From positions 1 to 37,721 of the forward strand of contig JAFGHP010000061.1 in the NCBI GenBank assembly GCA_016930055.1: 37,721 nt of DNA. The letters are read 5' to 3'. Below the pieces are notes generated by a model, which saw only the letters and a list, made by a program, of their open reading frames with translations, had not been told where the DNA came from and ran no database searches. This document shows, piece by piece, positions 9,172 through 17,278 of the stretch. The stretch's first letter is position 1. Each line of letters begins with the position of its first letter. The position numbers were made by a program, and so were the translations under genes. Origin of the DNA: Candidatus Bathyarchaeota archaeon (GTDB taxonomy: Archaea; Thermoproteota; Bathyarchaeia; TCS64).

Positions 9172-9507
9172 CTAACTATAATCACGCCAAGTATAACCAC
9201 ATTTTGTACATCGGTAAAATTGTGTACTACTTTCATCAATTCCTCTAGTTTGAACCATCCACCAATATGCTTTATCATTATTACATTTAGGGCAATTTGC
9301 TTTAACTTGAGGAGTGGTTCTTAGATTTTGTTCTTTCTTACCAATTACCACAATTTTTTCACCGTTATTCTTTGATCTCTGGATTATTGGGGCTTCGTTA
9401 AGCGGTTCTTCCGCCCCACATTTAGGGCAAATGTAACATCTTTTTTTATGATCGATATTGCACATCGTGCCACATATTGAGCAAAACTTCGTATGCAACG
9501 CCTCCAT
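9172..9507 (-). CDS. tfs: Transcript cleavage factor TFS
   Basis: TFS rescues backtracked archaeal RNA polymerase by stimulating RNA cleavage, like TFIIS and RPB9/RPC11. The N-terminal zinc ribbon uses C9/C12 and C27/C30. The C-terminal ribbon uses C72/C75 and C100/C103. The acidic pair D91-E92 at the tip of the C-terminal hairpin is present (RGIDES), so the cleavage function is expected. Its 111 residues are normal. The ATG has no clear ribosome binding site. It lies 36 bases after the DUF99 gene and before pcna, a conserved archaeal arrangement. Confidence 0.95.
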   Translation of the reverse strand: MEALHTKFCSICGTMCNIDHKKRCYICPKCGAEEPLNEAPIIQRSKNNGEKIVVIGKKEQNLRTTPQVKANCPKCNNDKAYWWMVQTRGIDESSTQFYRCTKCGYTWRDYS

Positions 9508-9543
9508 TCGGTAGCCTAAGGCTGAAATACTTCTATTAATACC

Positions 9544-10038
9544 TTATGCTACCTTTTTAAGATTTGACTCTAATAATATATATCCTATTCTTAAAACTTC
9601 AGGAATATTTTCTTTTTGTGTAACCATTTTTAAGATTTTTTGGACTACCTGTTTTTTGATCCCGTAAAATTGAATCGAGGAATAATCCTCAATTTTTTTC
9701 CAATCTATCTTCATTAAAGAGGGGGTTTCTTTTAAAATGTAAATAATTGGAATGCCTGTCTCATTATATATTTCTAAAATATTTATGTGTAAATTTTTTG
9801 GTAAAGTCTTATAGTGTAAGAGAATTGTCCTAATTTGTTTATTCTTTGATGTGTCTCTTATCGATTGAATTATAGTTTTTTCAAGTTTATTATCAGTCTT
9901 AAATTGGAAAACACTTTCTAAAAATTTTTTTCCCCTAAAAATAATGCCTATAACATGAAATGAATAATTGTATTCTGATACTGCTATTCCTAATACTCTA
10001 ATTTCTTCTTTAATGTGTACTAGTTTTAATGGTTTCAC
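9544..10038 (-). CDS. Divergent DUF99 (UPF0215, endonuclease dU-like) protein
   Basis: Recognised from EIRVLGI at the start, the VIGIIFRGKKFLESV strand, and the ETGIPIIYILKETPSL region. These match DUF99, an RNase H-like family related to endonuclease V and often encoded in the exosome/RNA polymerase gene run. Family members normally have an Asp-Asp pair right after the first Gly-Val/Ile and an LDG motif before the centre. Here these positions read GIAVSEY and LLHYKTLP, so the expected acids are absent. Activity is therefore doubtful. The start is GTG. It sits between rpoL and tfs, which strengthens the family call. Confidence 0.7.
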   Translation of the reverse strand: MKPLKLVHIKEEIRVLGIAVSEYNYSFHVIGIIFRGKKFLESVFQFKTDNKLEKTIIQSIRDTSKNKQIRTILLHYKTLPKNLHINILEIYNETGIPIIYILKETPSLMKIDWKKIEDYSSIQFYGIKKQVVQKILKMVTQKENIPEVLRIGYILLESNLKKVA

Positions 10039-10077
10039 GATATTCAGTTAGAATATTAATTTTTAAATTTTTAATTG

Positions 10078-10353
10078 TTATGAGCTTTTTTGGAACTCTG
10101 TAATAAATTCTGATAATTTTTGCTCAGCGTTTTCAGTTGCTTTTTTTAATGCATCGTAAGGATTTTTACCGTTTCTCATTTTAATAAAAAGAATACTTTT
10201 ATCCATTAAAGGATGTGTTTTCGTATATCCCGCCATCTCAACGTTGGGGTCTTCTAAAAGACTACTTTGCACTAAATTTAGAAGAGTATGTCCTTCTCCT
10301 CCAAATTCCGCCTCGATATAATTTTCTTCTTCTTTTACAACATTAATTTTCAA
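10078..10353 (-). CDS. rpoL: DNA-directed RNA polymerase subunit L (Rpo11)
   Basis: A small assembly-platform subunit homologous to eukaryotic RPB11 and part of the bacterial alpha subunit; it pairs with subunit D. The 91 residues contain FGGEGHTLLNLVQSSLLEDP, the GYTKTHPLMDKSIL segment, and a C-terminal helix with YDALKKATENAEQKL, all standard for the family. The start is TTG, overlapping the csl4 stop as TTGA. A strong ribosome binding site GGAGGAG lies within the last csl4 codons. Confidence 0.95.
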   Translation of the reverse strand: MKINVVKEEENYIEAEFGGEGHTLLNLVQSSLLEDPNVEMAGYTKTHPLMDKSILFIKMRNGKNPYDALKKATENAEQKLSEFITEFQKSS

Positions 10354-10925
10354 ACTATCTCCTCCTTACCATAATTTCTAGCAATCTGCCTTCTTTCAAC
10401 CCTATTACATTTAGTACAAGTAAGTCGTCCATGGTCATTTTGTAGAATTGTACCGCATCTAGCACAATATGCATATAGAACACCATATTCTTGACCAAGC
10501 ATACTTAATTGAATTAAACGGTTTTTGGTGTTAATAATTTTCGCCTTAATAATATCTCCCGTACGAAGCGCCATTTCTAAATTTCTACTAAATTCTCGAT
10601 TAACTTCATTAACATGTAGAACACCTGAATAAGTAGGATCAATTAATTTCTTATCAATTTTAATAATATCAACTCTTGCGTCGCGTCGTGTTACTGAACC
10701 TGTTTCAGCAATGACATCTAACCCTTCTTCAGGTAATATTAGTTCTTTAGTATATTTTACCACTTCAATTGCTCTCTTCTCTTGATTTATTTTAGCTTCT
10801 CCAACTTCTGATGCCCTAATAATACCATTTTGTTGATAGCTACCTCTACCTTTATTATATTCCTCAATAACTGCTAATTTTTCTCCAGGCATAACTTTTT
10901 TCTTTTCTTTACTTTCATTTACCAT
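10350..10925 (-). CDS. csl4: Exosome complex RNA-binding protein Csl4
   Basis: Cap subunit of the archaeal RNA exosome, binding RNA at the entry pore above the Rrp41/Rrp42 ring. Domain order over 191 residues is the N-terminal domain with VMPGEKLAVIEEY (about 11-60), then an S1 fold with VDIIKID and YSGVLHVNEVN (about 65-145). A zinc ribbon with CARCG and CTKCNR pairs (about 154-175) follows. Csl4 recruits DnaG through the N-terminal domain in other archaea. The start is ATG and the gene is four bases overlapped with rpoL, so both proteins come from one message. Confidence 0.94.
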   Translation of the reverse strand: MVNESKEKKKVMPGEKLAVIEEYNKGRGSYQQNGIIRASEVGEAKINQEKRAIEVVKYTKELILPEEGLDVIAETGSVTRRDARVDIIKIDKKLIDPTYSGVLHVNEVNREFSRNLEMALRTGDIIKAKIINTKNRLIQLSMLGQEYGVLYAYCARCGTILQNDHGRLTCTKCNRVERRQIARNYGKEEIV

Positions 10926-11003
10926 GACAATTGCTCCAACATGTTATTATGTAAATTATTTTTAAGCTGCTTTCTATTACCTGTGCAACAATGGACCCGC
11001 TTT

Positions 11004-12023
11004 TTAATAAACTGATTGGTATTTTAATGAGATGTAGTTTGATCCCCAAATTTTTTCCCACTCCAACTCACCTAAAGCAACAAGCATCTCCTGAATCGTT
11101 AATATTGGTTTTTCAACTCCAGCTATTCCATCTATTGCTATACGGGGGCAAGCGGTGTCTACAAAAATTTCTGCTTCTGAAAAATTGTTTAGTGTATCCT
11201 GCTTAATTTCATCCATGTATATAATGAATGAGATTATGTTTTTTCCTGTAATTTTTTTGACTAATTTTTGTGCATCATTTAATGAATTTTGACCAGGTTT
11301 AGAACTTACAAGTATACCAATGTTTTTTGCATTTTTTGCTTTAGTAATCGATGCGTACCTTTTTTTTGCTAATAACATAATTTCGGAATCATCTAGAAAA
11401 TAAGTTTTTAGATTATATGGATTTACTATTAGCACTGGTTTACCCGTAGTTATTGATAAACCAATTGGGTGAAATTCTCCACCACCTAAGAATATGAAAC
11501 AATTAACCTCCTTAATTAGACTCTTAGCAACTTGATAATTACATCCCAAAATTTGACCATCGTAAAGTCTTTTATTGTCTCCTTTTCCTACTTTTATATT
11601 GATACCTTTAGCTTTTAATGCATCCGCAAAATCTTTTATTTGATGAACGTGTTGAATCGTAGTTACTAAACCAATATTTCCAATGCCCTCAATTTTTGGT
11701 AATACTATTTCAATTAATTTTTCTATGTCCAAGTTTATTTCAGCATTAATATATAAGATTGGAAAATCGAAATCCAGCATTAAATTATGTCCGTAATGTA
11801 TTAGTAAATCTACCTCAAGTTCTTTTGCTTGACGTATTGCTATATCACAAGCACCATAGCAAGAATCGCCTAATAGAATAACCTCAATTTTTTTTATTTC
11901 TCGAATTTTATTTGCTAATTGGAAAGCATACGGTCTTAAGCCATCAGGTAGTTGTAAAAGAACTTTTTTTGCATTTCTTTTTTCTATCTCCTTTATGACA
12001 GTATCTAATTCAAAATTATACAA
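11004..12023 (-). CDS. dph2: Diphthamide synthase Dph2
   Basis: A noncanonical radical-SAM enzyme that transfers the 3-amino-3-carboxypropyl group to a histidine of elongation factor 2. The three cluster cysteines are visible: C59 in CYGACD, C161 in ILGCNYQ, and C292 in DTACPRIAID, matching the spacing of the characterised archaeal enzyme. The length of 339 residues fits archaeal Dph2, which acts as a homodimer. The start is TTG; upstream lies an AT-rich stretch (TTAAGTTAAATAC on the minus strand) that could serve as a promoter. csl4 follows 78 bases downstream. Confidence 0.95.
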   Translation of the reverse strand: MYNFELDTVIKEIEKRNAKKVLLQLPDGLRPYAFQLANKIREIKKIEVILLGDSCYGACDIAIRQAKELEVDLLIHYGHNLMLDFDFPILYINAEINLDIEKLIEIVLPKIEGIGNIGLVTTIQHVHQIKDFADALKAKGINIKVGKGDNKRLYDGQILGCNYQVAKSLIKEVNCFIFLGGGEFHPIGLSITTGKPVLIVNPYNLKTYFLDDSEIMLLAKKRYASITKAKNAKNIGILVSSKPGQNSLNDAQKLVKKITGKNIISFIIYMDEIKQDTLNNFSEAEIFVDTACPRIAIDGIAGVEKPILTIQEMLVALGELEWEKIWGSNYISLKYQSVY

Positions 12024-12225
12024 TCTATTTACTTAATGAAGTATTTAACTTAAAAAATTATTTAAAAACATTTTATTTTTGCTATTTATTAAATATTAAT
12101 GCGTGTTTCTGAGTTAATTCACTAATATTTTCTGTATTTTTCCTTATCTTTATTTTAACTATAAGAAATTACTTATATATAATTTAAAATAAATGATAAT
12201 CATACAATAATTCTTAGACTTGGGG

Positions 12226-12735
12226 TTATTGTGATATTTGCACTCTACTTGGCAAAGGCATTTTATCTGCTGCTCTCTTTAAAGCTTCTTTAGCAACATC
12301 TACTCCACTTTTATCAACTTCAATAGTTATTATTGAGTCACCAGCTTTAATTCTTGCAGCTACTCCGGTTGGTTTTCCATAAGGTCTTTTCATTCCTTCT
12401 TGGAAACGGTCTGCTTGAGCTACATTTACCCTTTTATGTTCTCGTAAAACTATGTGAGGGAATGGTACGATTTTCATTACGTAGAATTCTTTACCAAGTT
12501 TAAGTTCTAGTAATCTGTTACAAGCAATTCTTGCTGATTCTAAACTATTATGCCTGATTTGACCATGTTCTAGATTTACTAGTTCTAATTTAACAGGGAA
12601 CTGTTTACTTGTGTTACCCATAGTAAATTTAACTATTTTTGAACCTGGGACTCCTCCCATATATTTTCTTCTGGTATATGCCATCTGGTTAGGGTTTCTG
12701 AAGTTTTTGGCTTTCATAGTATATTCACTATCCAT
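12226..12735 (-). CDS. rpl10e: Large ribosomal subunit protein uL16 (L10e type)
   Basis: An archaeal/eukaryotic L10e protein close to the peptidyl-transferase centre and the A-site tRNA elbow. Diagnostic sequences are AYTRRKYMGGVPGSKIVKF, ARIACNRLLELKLGKEFYV, VPFPHIVLREHKR and MKRPYGKPTGVAARI. Its 169 residues are within the normal range. The exact start is uncertain: the chosen ATG at 12735 gives six residues before a second ATG at 12717, and neither has a strong ribosome binding site. It lies downstream of the DUF655 gene by 35 bases. Confidence 0.93.
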   Translation of the reverse strand: MDSEYTMKAKNFRNPNQMAYTRRKYMGGVPGSKIVKFTMGNTSKQFPVKLELVNLEHGQIRHNSLESARIACNRLLELKLGKEFYVMKIVPFPHIVLREHKRVNVAQADRFQEGMKRPYGKPTGVAARIKAGDSIITIEVDKSGVDVAKEALKRAADKMPLPSRVQISQ

Positions 12736-12770
12736 CCAATATAGATTCTTAAAAACATAGTGGCTATAAA

Positions 12771-13352
12771 CTAGAAATTACGTTCTGTATGGGGTCTAGT
12801 GAATAATAAATATTTTTCATCTTGTGAAAGTTCATCTAATATTCTACGAGCTATTAATTTTGCTGGGTCTTTAAGATTAACTCTTTCTTCGATATCTGCA
12901 AATGATTTAAAGGGTTGTTTTTCTCTTAAATCTAAAATATTAAACATTAATCTTTTACCAATCCCAGGGATAAGTTCTAAACTATGCATTCTCGGTGTAA
13001 CCTGTTGACTAATATTAAAAAAGGTTGTAAAGAAGAGCTCATTTCTTAAAACTATTGTTTCTATAACACTAGGTAATTCTGCTTTAGCTGAACTTGTTAG
13101 TTCCTCAAATTTAATTCTACTTAGGATGTGGCTTACAAGTGCACGAGGACCTTTTCCCACAAATATTCTATCACGAATATTATATGTTGCATCCTTTTTT
13201 GGGGAAGCTTCTAGTAAAGTAAAGTAATTTTCACCAATTAGCTGAAGGATTCCACCTGTAGTATAGGGGCTTCTTGATATTCCTGGTCTTCCATGTGGCA
13301 AATAATCTAATACATAAGCATAATCTTCGTATTTTTTAGCTCCGCTATACAA
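12771..13352 (-). CDS. DUF655 protein with helix-hairpin-helix
   Basis: A conserved archaeal protein of unknown role, almost always linked to rpoF and eL21. The 193 residues begin with YEDYAYVLDYLPHGRPG, an OB-like N-terminal part. A helix-hairpin-helix in LELIPGIGKRLMFNIL around residues 125-140 suggests nucleic-acid binding. The start is TTG, clearly supported by the ribosome binding site GGAGGT seven bases upstream. It lies 26 bases after rpoF. The family neighbours suggest a link to transcription or ribosome assembly, but no activity should be assigned. Confidence 0.92.
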   Translation of the reverse strand: MYSGAKKYEDYAYVLDYLPHGRPGISRSPYTTGGILQLIGENYFTLLEASPKKDATYNIRDRIFVGKGPRALVSHILSRIKFEELTSSAKAELPSVIETIVLRNELFFTTFFNISQQVTPRMHSLELIPGIGKRLMFNILDLREKQPFKSFADIEERVNLKDPAKLIARRILDELSQDEKYLLFTRPHTERNF

Positions 13353-13378
13353 TGTAATACCTCCAGTCTTATACAGAG

Positions 13379-13717
13379 TTATGATACTATTCTGTATTTC
13401 TCAATTACCTTTAAAATACTATCTACTGCTTCTTCAGAGATTATTCTTTGCCTTCCTAGGAAAGTTCTAACCTCTGATATGCTATTAGGCATACAATTCA
13501 CGATTTGAACTGCAAGTGATCTATCTATTTGACTTAGTTCAATTAATTCATCAACAATTTTTTCTGAATCTATTGCCGTTGTTTTAGAAAAACGTATAGT
13601 ATAATCAAGAACCCTTCTCTGTAAAGGATCAAGATCCTCTACTTTTTCTTCGAGCAGTTCTTTTGCTTCTGCAACGGTGATTTCTTTTTTCTCTACTAAT
13701 GACATAAACTCAGCCAT
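13379..13717 (-). CDS. rpoF: DNA-directed RNA polymerase subunit F (Rpo4)
   Basis: Homologue of eukaryotic RPB4, forming the polymerase stalk with subunit E (Rpo7). The 112 residues contain the N-terminal tip segment ITVAEAKELLEEK and the HRDC-like helical part with DPLQRRVLDYTIRFSK and NCMPNSISEVRTFLGRQR, typical of Rpo4. The ATG overlaps the end of the eL21 gene by eight bases, showing tight coupling. The partner rpoE is not in this window. Confidence 0.94.
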   Translation of the reverse strand: MAEFMSLVEKKEITVAEAKELLEEKVEDLDPLQRRVLDYTIRFSKTTAIDSEKIVDELIELSQIDRSLAVQIVNCMPNSISEVRTFLGRQRIISEEAVDSILKVIEKYRIVS

Positions 13718-14006
13718 CCTGATGCTTTCTAATATGCTCAGGGAGGGCTATTATTGTTTTTACTATTTTCCTTTGAGGGATTTGAAGGACATATGCTTTC
13801 CCACGTTTAGCAACAACTGTAGCAACTTGCCCTTGATAACGTTTATGTGGCATACCTTTGTGAACTGCAGAATCAATATTGATTATCACTTTTTCTCCTT
13901 CTTCATATTTAGTTAGTAATCTACTAAGTGGCAGTTTACCTCTTTCTCTAATTTTCTTTGTGAGTACCGATCTGCTTTTTCTTCGTAGTCCTTGACTTTT
14001 TCCCAT
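13710..14006 (-). CDS. rpl21e: Large ribosomal subunit protein eL21
   Basis: An archaeal/eukaryotic ribosomal protein. The 98 residues include KSQGLRRKSRSVLTKKIRE, INIDSAVHKGMPHKRYQG, and a short SH3-like barrel ending near HIRKHQDG; the basic composition fits. The ribosome binding site GGTGA is seven bases before the ATG. A candidate TATA element CTTATAAAATAG lies about 75-87 bases upstream, so this is probably the first gene of eL21-rpoF-DUF655-uL16. Confidence 0.95.
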   Translation of the reverse strand: MGKSQGLRRKSRSVLTKKIRERGKLPLSRLLTKYEEGEKVIINIDSAVHKGMPHKRYQGQVATVVAKRGKAYVLQIPQRKIVKTIIALPEHIRKHQDG

Positions 14007-14081
14007 TAATATTCACCAACCCAATTTTGAGGTATAAGTCTTTTTAATTCCTCGATTTGAGCATCACATTGTATACTGCAC

Positions 14082-14093
14082 TATTTTATAAGT
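14082..14093 (-). promoter_or_regulatory. Candidate TATA box for the eL21-rpoF-DUF655 run
   Basis: The minus strand reads CTTATAAAATAG, a good TATA-like element in the 138-base gap between the srp54 stop and eL21. The position implies a leader of about 50 bases containing the GGTGA ribosome binding site. Confidence 0.45.
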
Positions 14094-14144
14094 TATTACT
14101 TTTTTAATAAATTTTAGACGATTTTTATATTAAAAATTTTTAAA

Positions 14145-15467
14145 TTAACCGAATTTAAATGGCATTTGTCTCATACGTCTATTACCTTTAAATTGTTTAA
14201 ACATTTTTTTAGTATTTTCATAATTTTTTATAAGTTCTTTGACATCGCTTTCAGTTAATCCAGACCCCCTAGATATGCGTCGTACTCTACTAGAATTCAG
14301 AATTTTTGGATCGTCTTTTTCTTTTTTAGTCATGCTTTGAATTATTACTTTCCACTTATCAAGACGTTCTTCAGCTTTTTCCATTTCGTCTTTGGGCAAT
14401 TGATATCCTAATCCAGGTATCATGCCAAACACTTTTTGTAAAGGTCCCATTTTCCTCATAGCCTCAAATTGATCATACATGTCTTGTAGAGAAAATTTAC
14501 CACTCAACATTGCATGAATATCCTTTTCACTTGGCTCAATTTCTGCTTCCTTGACTTTTGCTATTAAACCATCTATATCCCCCATTCCTAGTAAACGGCC
14601 AATAAACCGGCTAGGTATAAATGGTTCAATATCCTCAATTTTCTCTCCAGTACCAATAAACTTGATATGTGCACCGGTAGCAGCAACCCCACTTAATGCT
14701 CCACCACCTCTTGCTGTACCATCAAGTTTACTCACAATAATGCTACCCATATCAGTAGCTTCTTTGAACGCCTGTGCTTGAGCTGCTGCTTGCTGACCAA
14801 TTGTACCATCTAGAACTAGAACAATTTCTTGTGGTTTAACTGCCATTGCTATTTGTTGCATTTCCTCAATTAGACTTTTCTCTTCTTTATGTCGACCAGA
14901 AGTATCCAGAAGTACAACCTCATAATTCTTAAAATGATCTACTCCATTTTTTGCGATTGTTATTGGATTTTTATTATTTTCCTCTCCATAAAAATCTACT
15001 TTAATTTTTTCTGCAAGTTGTTTAAGTTGAATAAATGCTCCAGGTCTAAATGTATCACAGGTTATGACTCCTGTTTTCAACCCCCTTTTTTGATAATAAC
15101 GAGCAAGTTTTGCTATATGTGTTGTTTTTCCACTTCCCTGTATTCCCACAAGCATTATTATGTTTTGTTTTCCAGGTTGAATACGGATCTCTTCAGGTTT
15201 CTCTCCAACGAATTTAGTTAATTCATCGTATACTACTTTGACAATATGTTCTCGACGACTTATCCCTGGGGGTAATTCTTCATTTAATGCTCTTTTCTCG
15301 ATATTTTGACTTATCTGCATAACTAAAGATACATTCACATCAGCTTGCAGAAGGGCTCGTTGAAAATCACGGATCAGTTCTTTAACTAATTCAGAATCTA
15401 CTACTGATGCTTTGAAAACCTTTTGAAGGGCTTCATACAAACTTGAACCAAGTTTATCAAGAACCAT
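14145..15467 (-). CDS. srp54: Signal recognition particle protein SRP54
   Basis: GTPase of the signal recognition particle that binds 7S RNA and hydrophobic signal sequences and delivers ribosomes to FtsY. The N domain is followed by the G domain with GIQGSGKTT, DTFRPGA, LLDTSGRHK and SKLDGTARGGG. The C-terminal M domain has RRISRGSGL for RNA contact. An ATG at 15509 would add 14 residues (MITGSFRY...), but family members start with MVLDKLG-like sequence, so the ATG at 15467 is preferred; GGGAAAAG lies just upstream of it. The preferred product has 440 residues, normal for the family. Confidence 0.95.
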   Translation of the reverse strand: MVLDKLGSSLYEALQKVFKASVVDSELVKELIRDFQRALLQADVNVSLVMQISQNIEKRALNEELPPGISRREHIVKVVYDELTKFVGEKPEEIRIQPGKQNIIMLVGIQGSGKTTHIAKLARYYQKRGLKTGVITCDTFRPGAFIQLKQLAEKIKVDFYGEENNKNPITIAKNGVDHFKNYEVVLLDTSGRHKEEKSLIEEMQQIAMAVKPQEIVLVLDGTIGQQAAAQAQAFKEATDMGSIIVSKLDGTARGGGALSGVAATGAHIKFIGTGEKIEDIEPFIPSRFIGRLLGMGDIDGLIAKVKEAEIEPSEKDIHAMLSGKFSLQDMYDQFEAMRKMGPLQKVFGMIPGLGYQLPKDEMEKAEERLDKWKVIIQSMTKKEKDDPKILNSSRVRRISRGSGLTESDVKELIKNYENTKKMFKQFKGNRRMRQMPFKFG

Positions 15468-15594
15468 ATTCTTTTCCCATTGACTGTATCTAAACGATCC
15501 TGTAATCATCTGATTAAAACTTGTCTTAAATAAAGAATTTGTTTTTTAAATAATAAGTATCCTTTAAAAGATGATCCATTTCTAACATTATTTA

Positions 15595-17256
15595 ATGACT
15601 ACTACTAAAAACCATCCTCAAGGAGTACCAATTAGCATCAAGTACCCAGAAATACCTCTTTATTCATTTCTTGAGAATCATGCAAGAAAATACCCCCAAA
15701 GATCAGCTACAATTTTTTTTGACAAAAAACTATCTTATTCTAAAATTTGGGATGAGACCCTAAGATTTGCAAACTCTTTAAAAAAACTTGGAGTAAAAAA
15801 AGGTGACAGAATAGGTCTATTATTACCTAATACTCCTCATTTTTTAATTGCTTTTAACGCAATTTTTGTGGTTGGAGGGATTGCTGTTCCCATAAACCCC
15901 CTTAATCCTTTAGTTGAGATTACTAGAGAACTAGATTATACTGAATGTAAAATTTTAATTATCCTAGATAGATTATTAGATAAATTACCTACTACTTTTT
16001 CTGGCACCATAATTATTGCTAAAGGAGAAACCTATGTTGCATTGTATTATAAAATTTTATCAAGATTAAGTTATAAGCGAAAAAGTATTAAAGGTGTATT
16101 TAATTTTGAAGATTTAGTAAAAGAATCACCTATCAATCAACTAGCTATTTTTAATGTCAAAGAAGATGTAGCAGTAATTTTACATACTTCTGGGACTACA
16201 GGCGATCCTAAAGGAGTCATGTTAACTCATTATAATCTCGTAGCTAATGCTCTACAAAGTTATCATTGGTTGAGAGGCTGGGGTTATAGTTCTAAACCAC
16301 AAAAAGAGGGATGGCCAATAATACTATGCGCGGTCCCCTTTTTTCATAGTTATGGTCTAAATATAATGAACGAAGCATTAAGTTATGGATGTTCTCTTGT
16401 TCTTATTCCTGATCCGCAACCAAAAATAGTTTTAGAATCAATTAAAAAACATAATATCACTCATCTACCTTTGATCCCTCGTTTTGTTTCAGAAATATTA
16501 AAATATAAAAATCTGGATAAATATGATTTAAAAAAAATTATAATGAGTAGTAGTGGTGGAGCTTCAATTTCTCCAGAATTAATAAAAAAATTTGAAGATA
16601 TAACTGATTCACGTTTTTATCAAGGGTATGGCTTAACCGAAGCAGGACCTGTTACACATGCAACTCCTGTAGAAGGAAAGCCCAATTATCTTAGTCCAGG
16701 TTTCCCATATCCTGATACAGAAGCAAAAATTGTTGACCTTCAAATCGGAGAAATTGAAATGCAAAAAGATAGAGAGGGGGAACTTATTGTTAAAGGGCCT
16801 CAAATTATGAAAGGATATTGGAAATTGCCTGAAGAAAACGCAAATGCACTTCGGAAAGGTTGGTTATATACTGGAGATATAGCTAAAATCGATGAGGATG
16901 GATGGCTCTATATCTTGGGTCGTAAAAGAGAACGAATTATCTCTGATGGACACACAGTCTGGCCTATTAAAGTTGAAGAAGTTATCCTTAGTTATCCTGG
17001 CATAGAAAATGTAATTGCATTTGGTACACCTGATCCCCTTAGATGTTCTACAGACATTGTAGCTTTCATCGTAGTTGGGAAAGAATTTAATAATATTGAT
17101 ATAGAGGATAAAATTCTAACTTATTGTAAAGAAAAACTTCAACCATTTGAAGTGCCTTCAAAAATCAAAATAGTTCCTAATTTGCCGTTAACTCCAATGG
17201 GAAAGGTTGATAGGATCGCTGTTGAAGCTGAAATCGAAAAAAACTACAAAACTTAA
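15595..17256 (+). CDS. Acyl-CoA synthetase, AMP-forming (fatty acid-CoA ligase-like)
   Basis: An ANL-superfamily adenylating enzyme of 553 residues that activates a carboxylate with ATP and transfers it to CoA. Motifs in order are the P-loop-like LHTSGTTGDPKGVM (about 199-212), YQGYGLTEAGP (about 342), the hinge region GWLYTGDIAKIDEDGW and GRKRERIIS, and the catalytic Lys in PLTPMGKVDR near the C-terminus. The usual SGGxNVYPxEVE stretch reads SDGHTVWPIKVEE. A medium or long fatty acid is the likely substrate class, but the acyl chain cannot be read. It is transcribed divergently from srp54 and convergent with the ATPase gene. Confidence 0.9.
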   Translation: MTTTKNHPQGVPISIKYPEIPLYSFLENHARKYPQRSATIFFDKKLSYSKIWDETLRFANSLKKLGVKKGDRIGLLLPNTPHFLIAFNAIFVVGGIAVPINPLNPLVEITRELDYTECKILIILDRLLDKLPTTFSGTIIIAKGETYVALYYKILSRLSYKRKSIKGVFNFEDLVKESPINQLAIFNVKEDVAVILHTSGTTGDPKGVMLTHYNLVANALQSYHWLRGWGYSSKPQKEGWPIILCAVPFFHSYGLNIMNEALSYGCSLVLIPDPQPKIVLESIKKHNITHLPLIPRFVSEILKYKNLDKYDLKKIIMSSSGGASISPELIKKFEDITDSRFYQGYGLTEAGPVTHATPVEGKPNYLSPGFPYPDTEAKIVDLQIGEIEMQKDREGELIVKGPQIMKGYWKLPEENANALRKGWLYTGDIAKIDEDGWLYILGRKRERIISDGHTVWPIKVEEVILSYPGIENVIAFGTPDPLRCSTDIVAFIVVGKEFNNIDIEDKILTYCKEKLQPFEVPSKIKIVPNLPLTPMGKVDRIAVEAEIEKNYKT

Positions 17257-17278
17257 TTGATGAAAATTCTGAAAAAAA

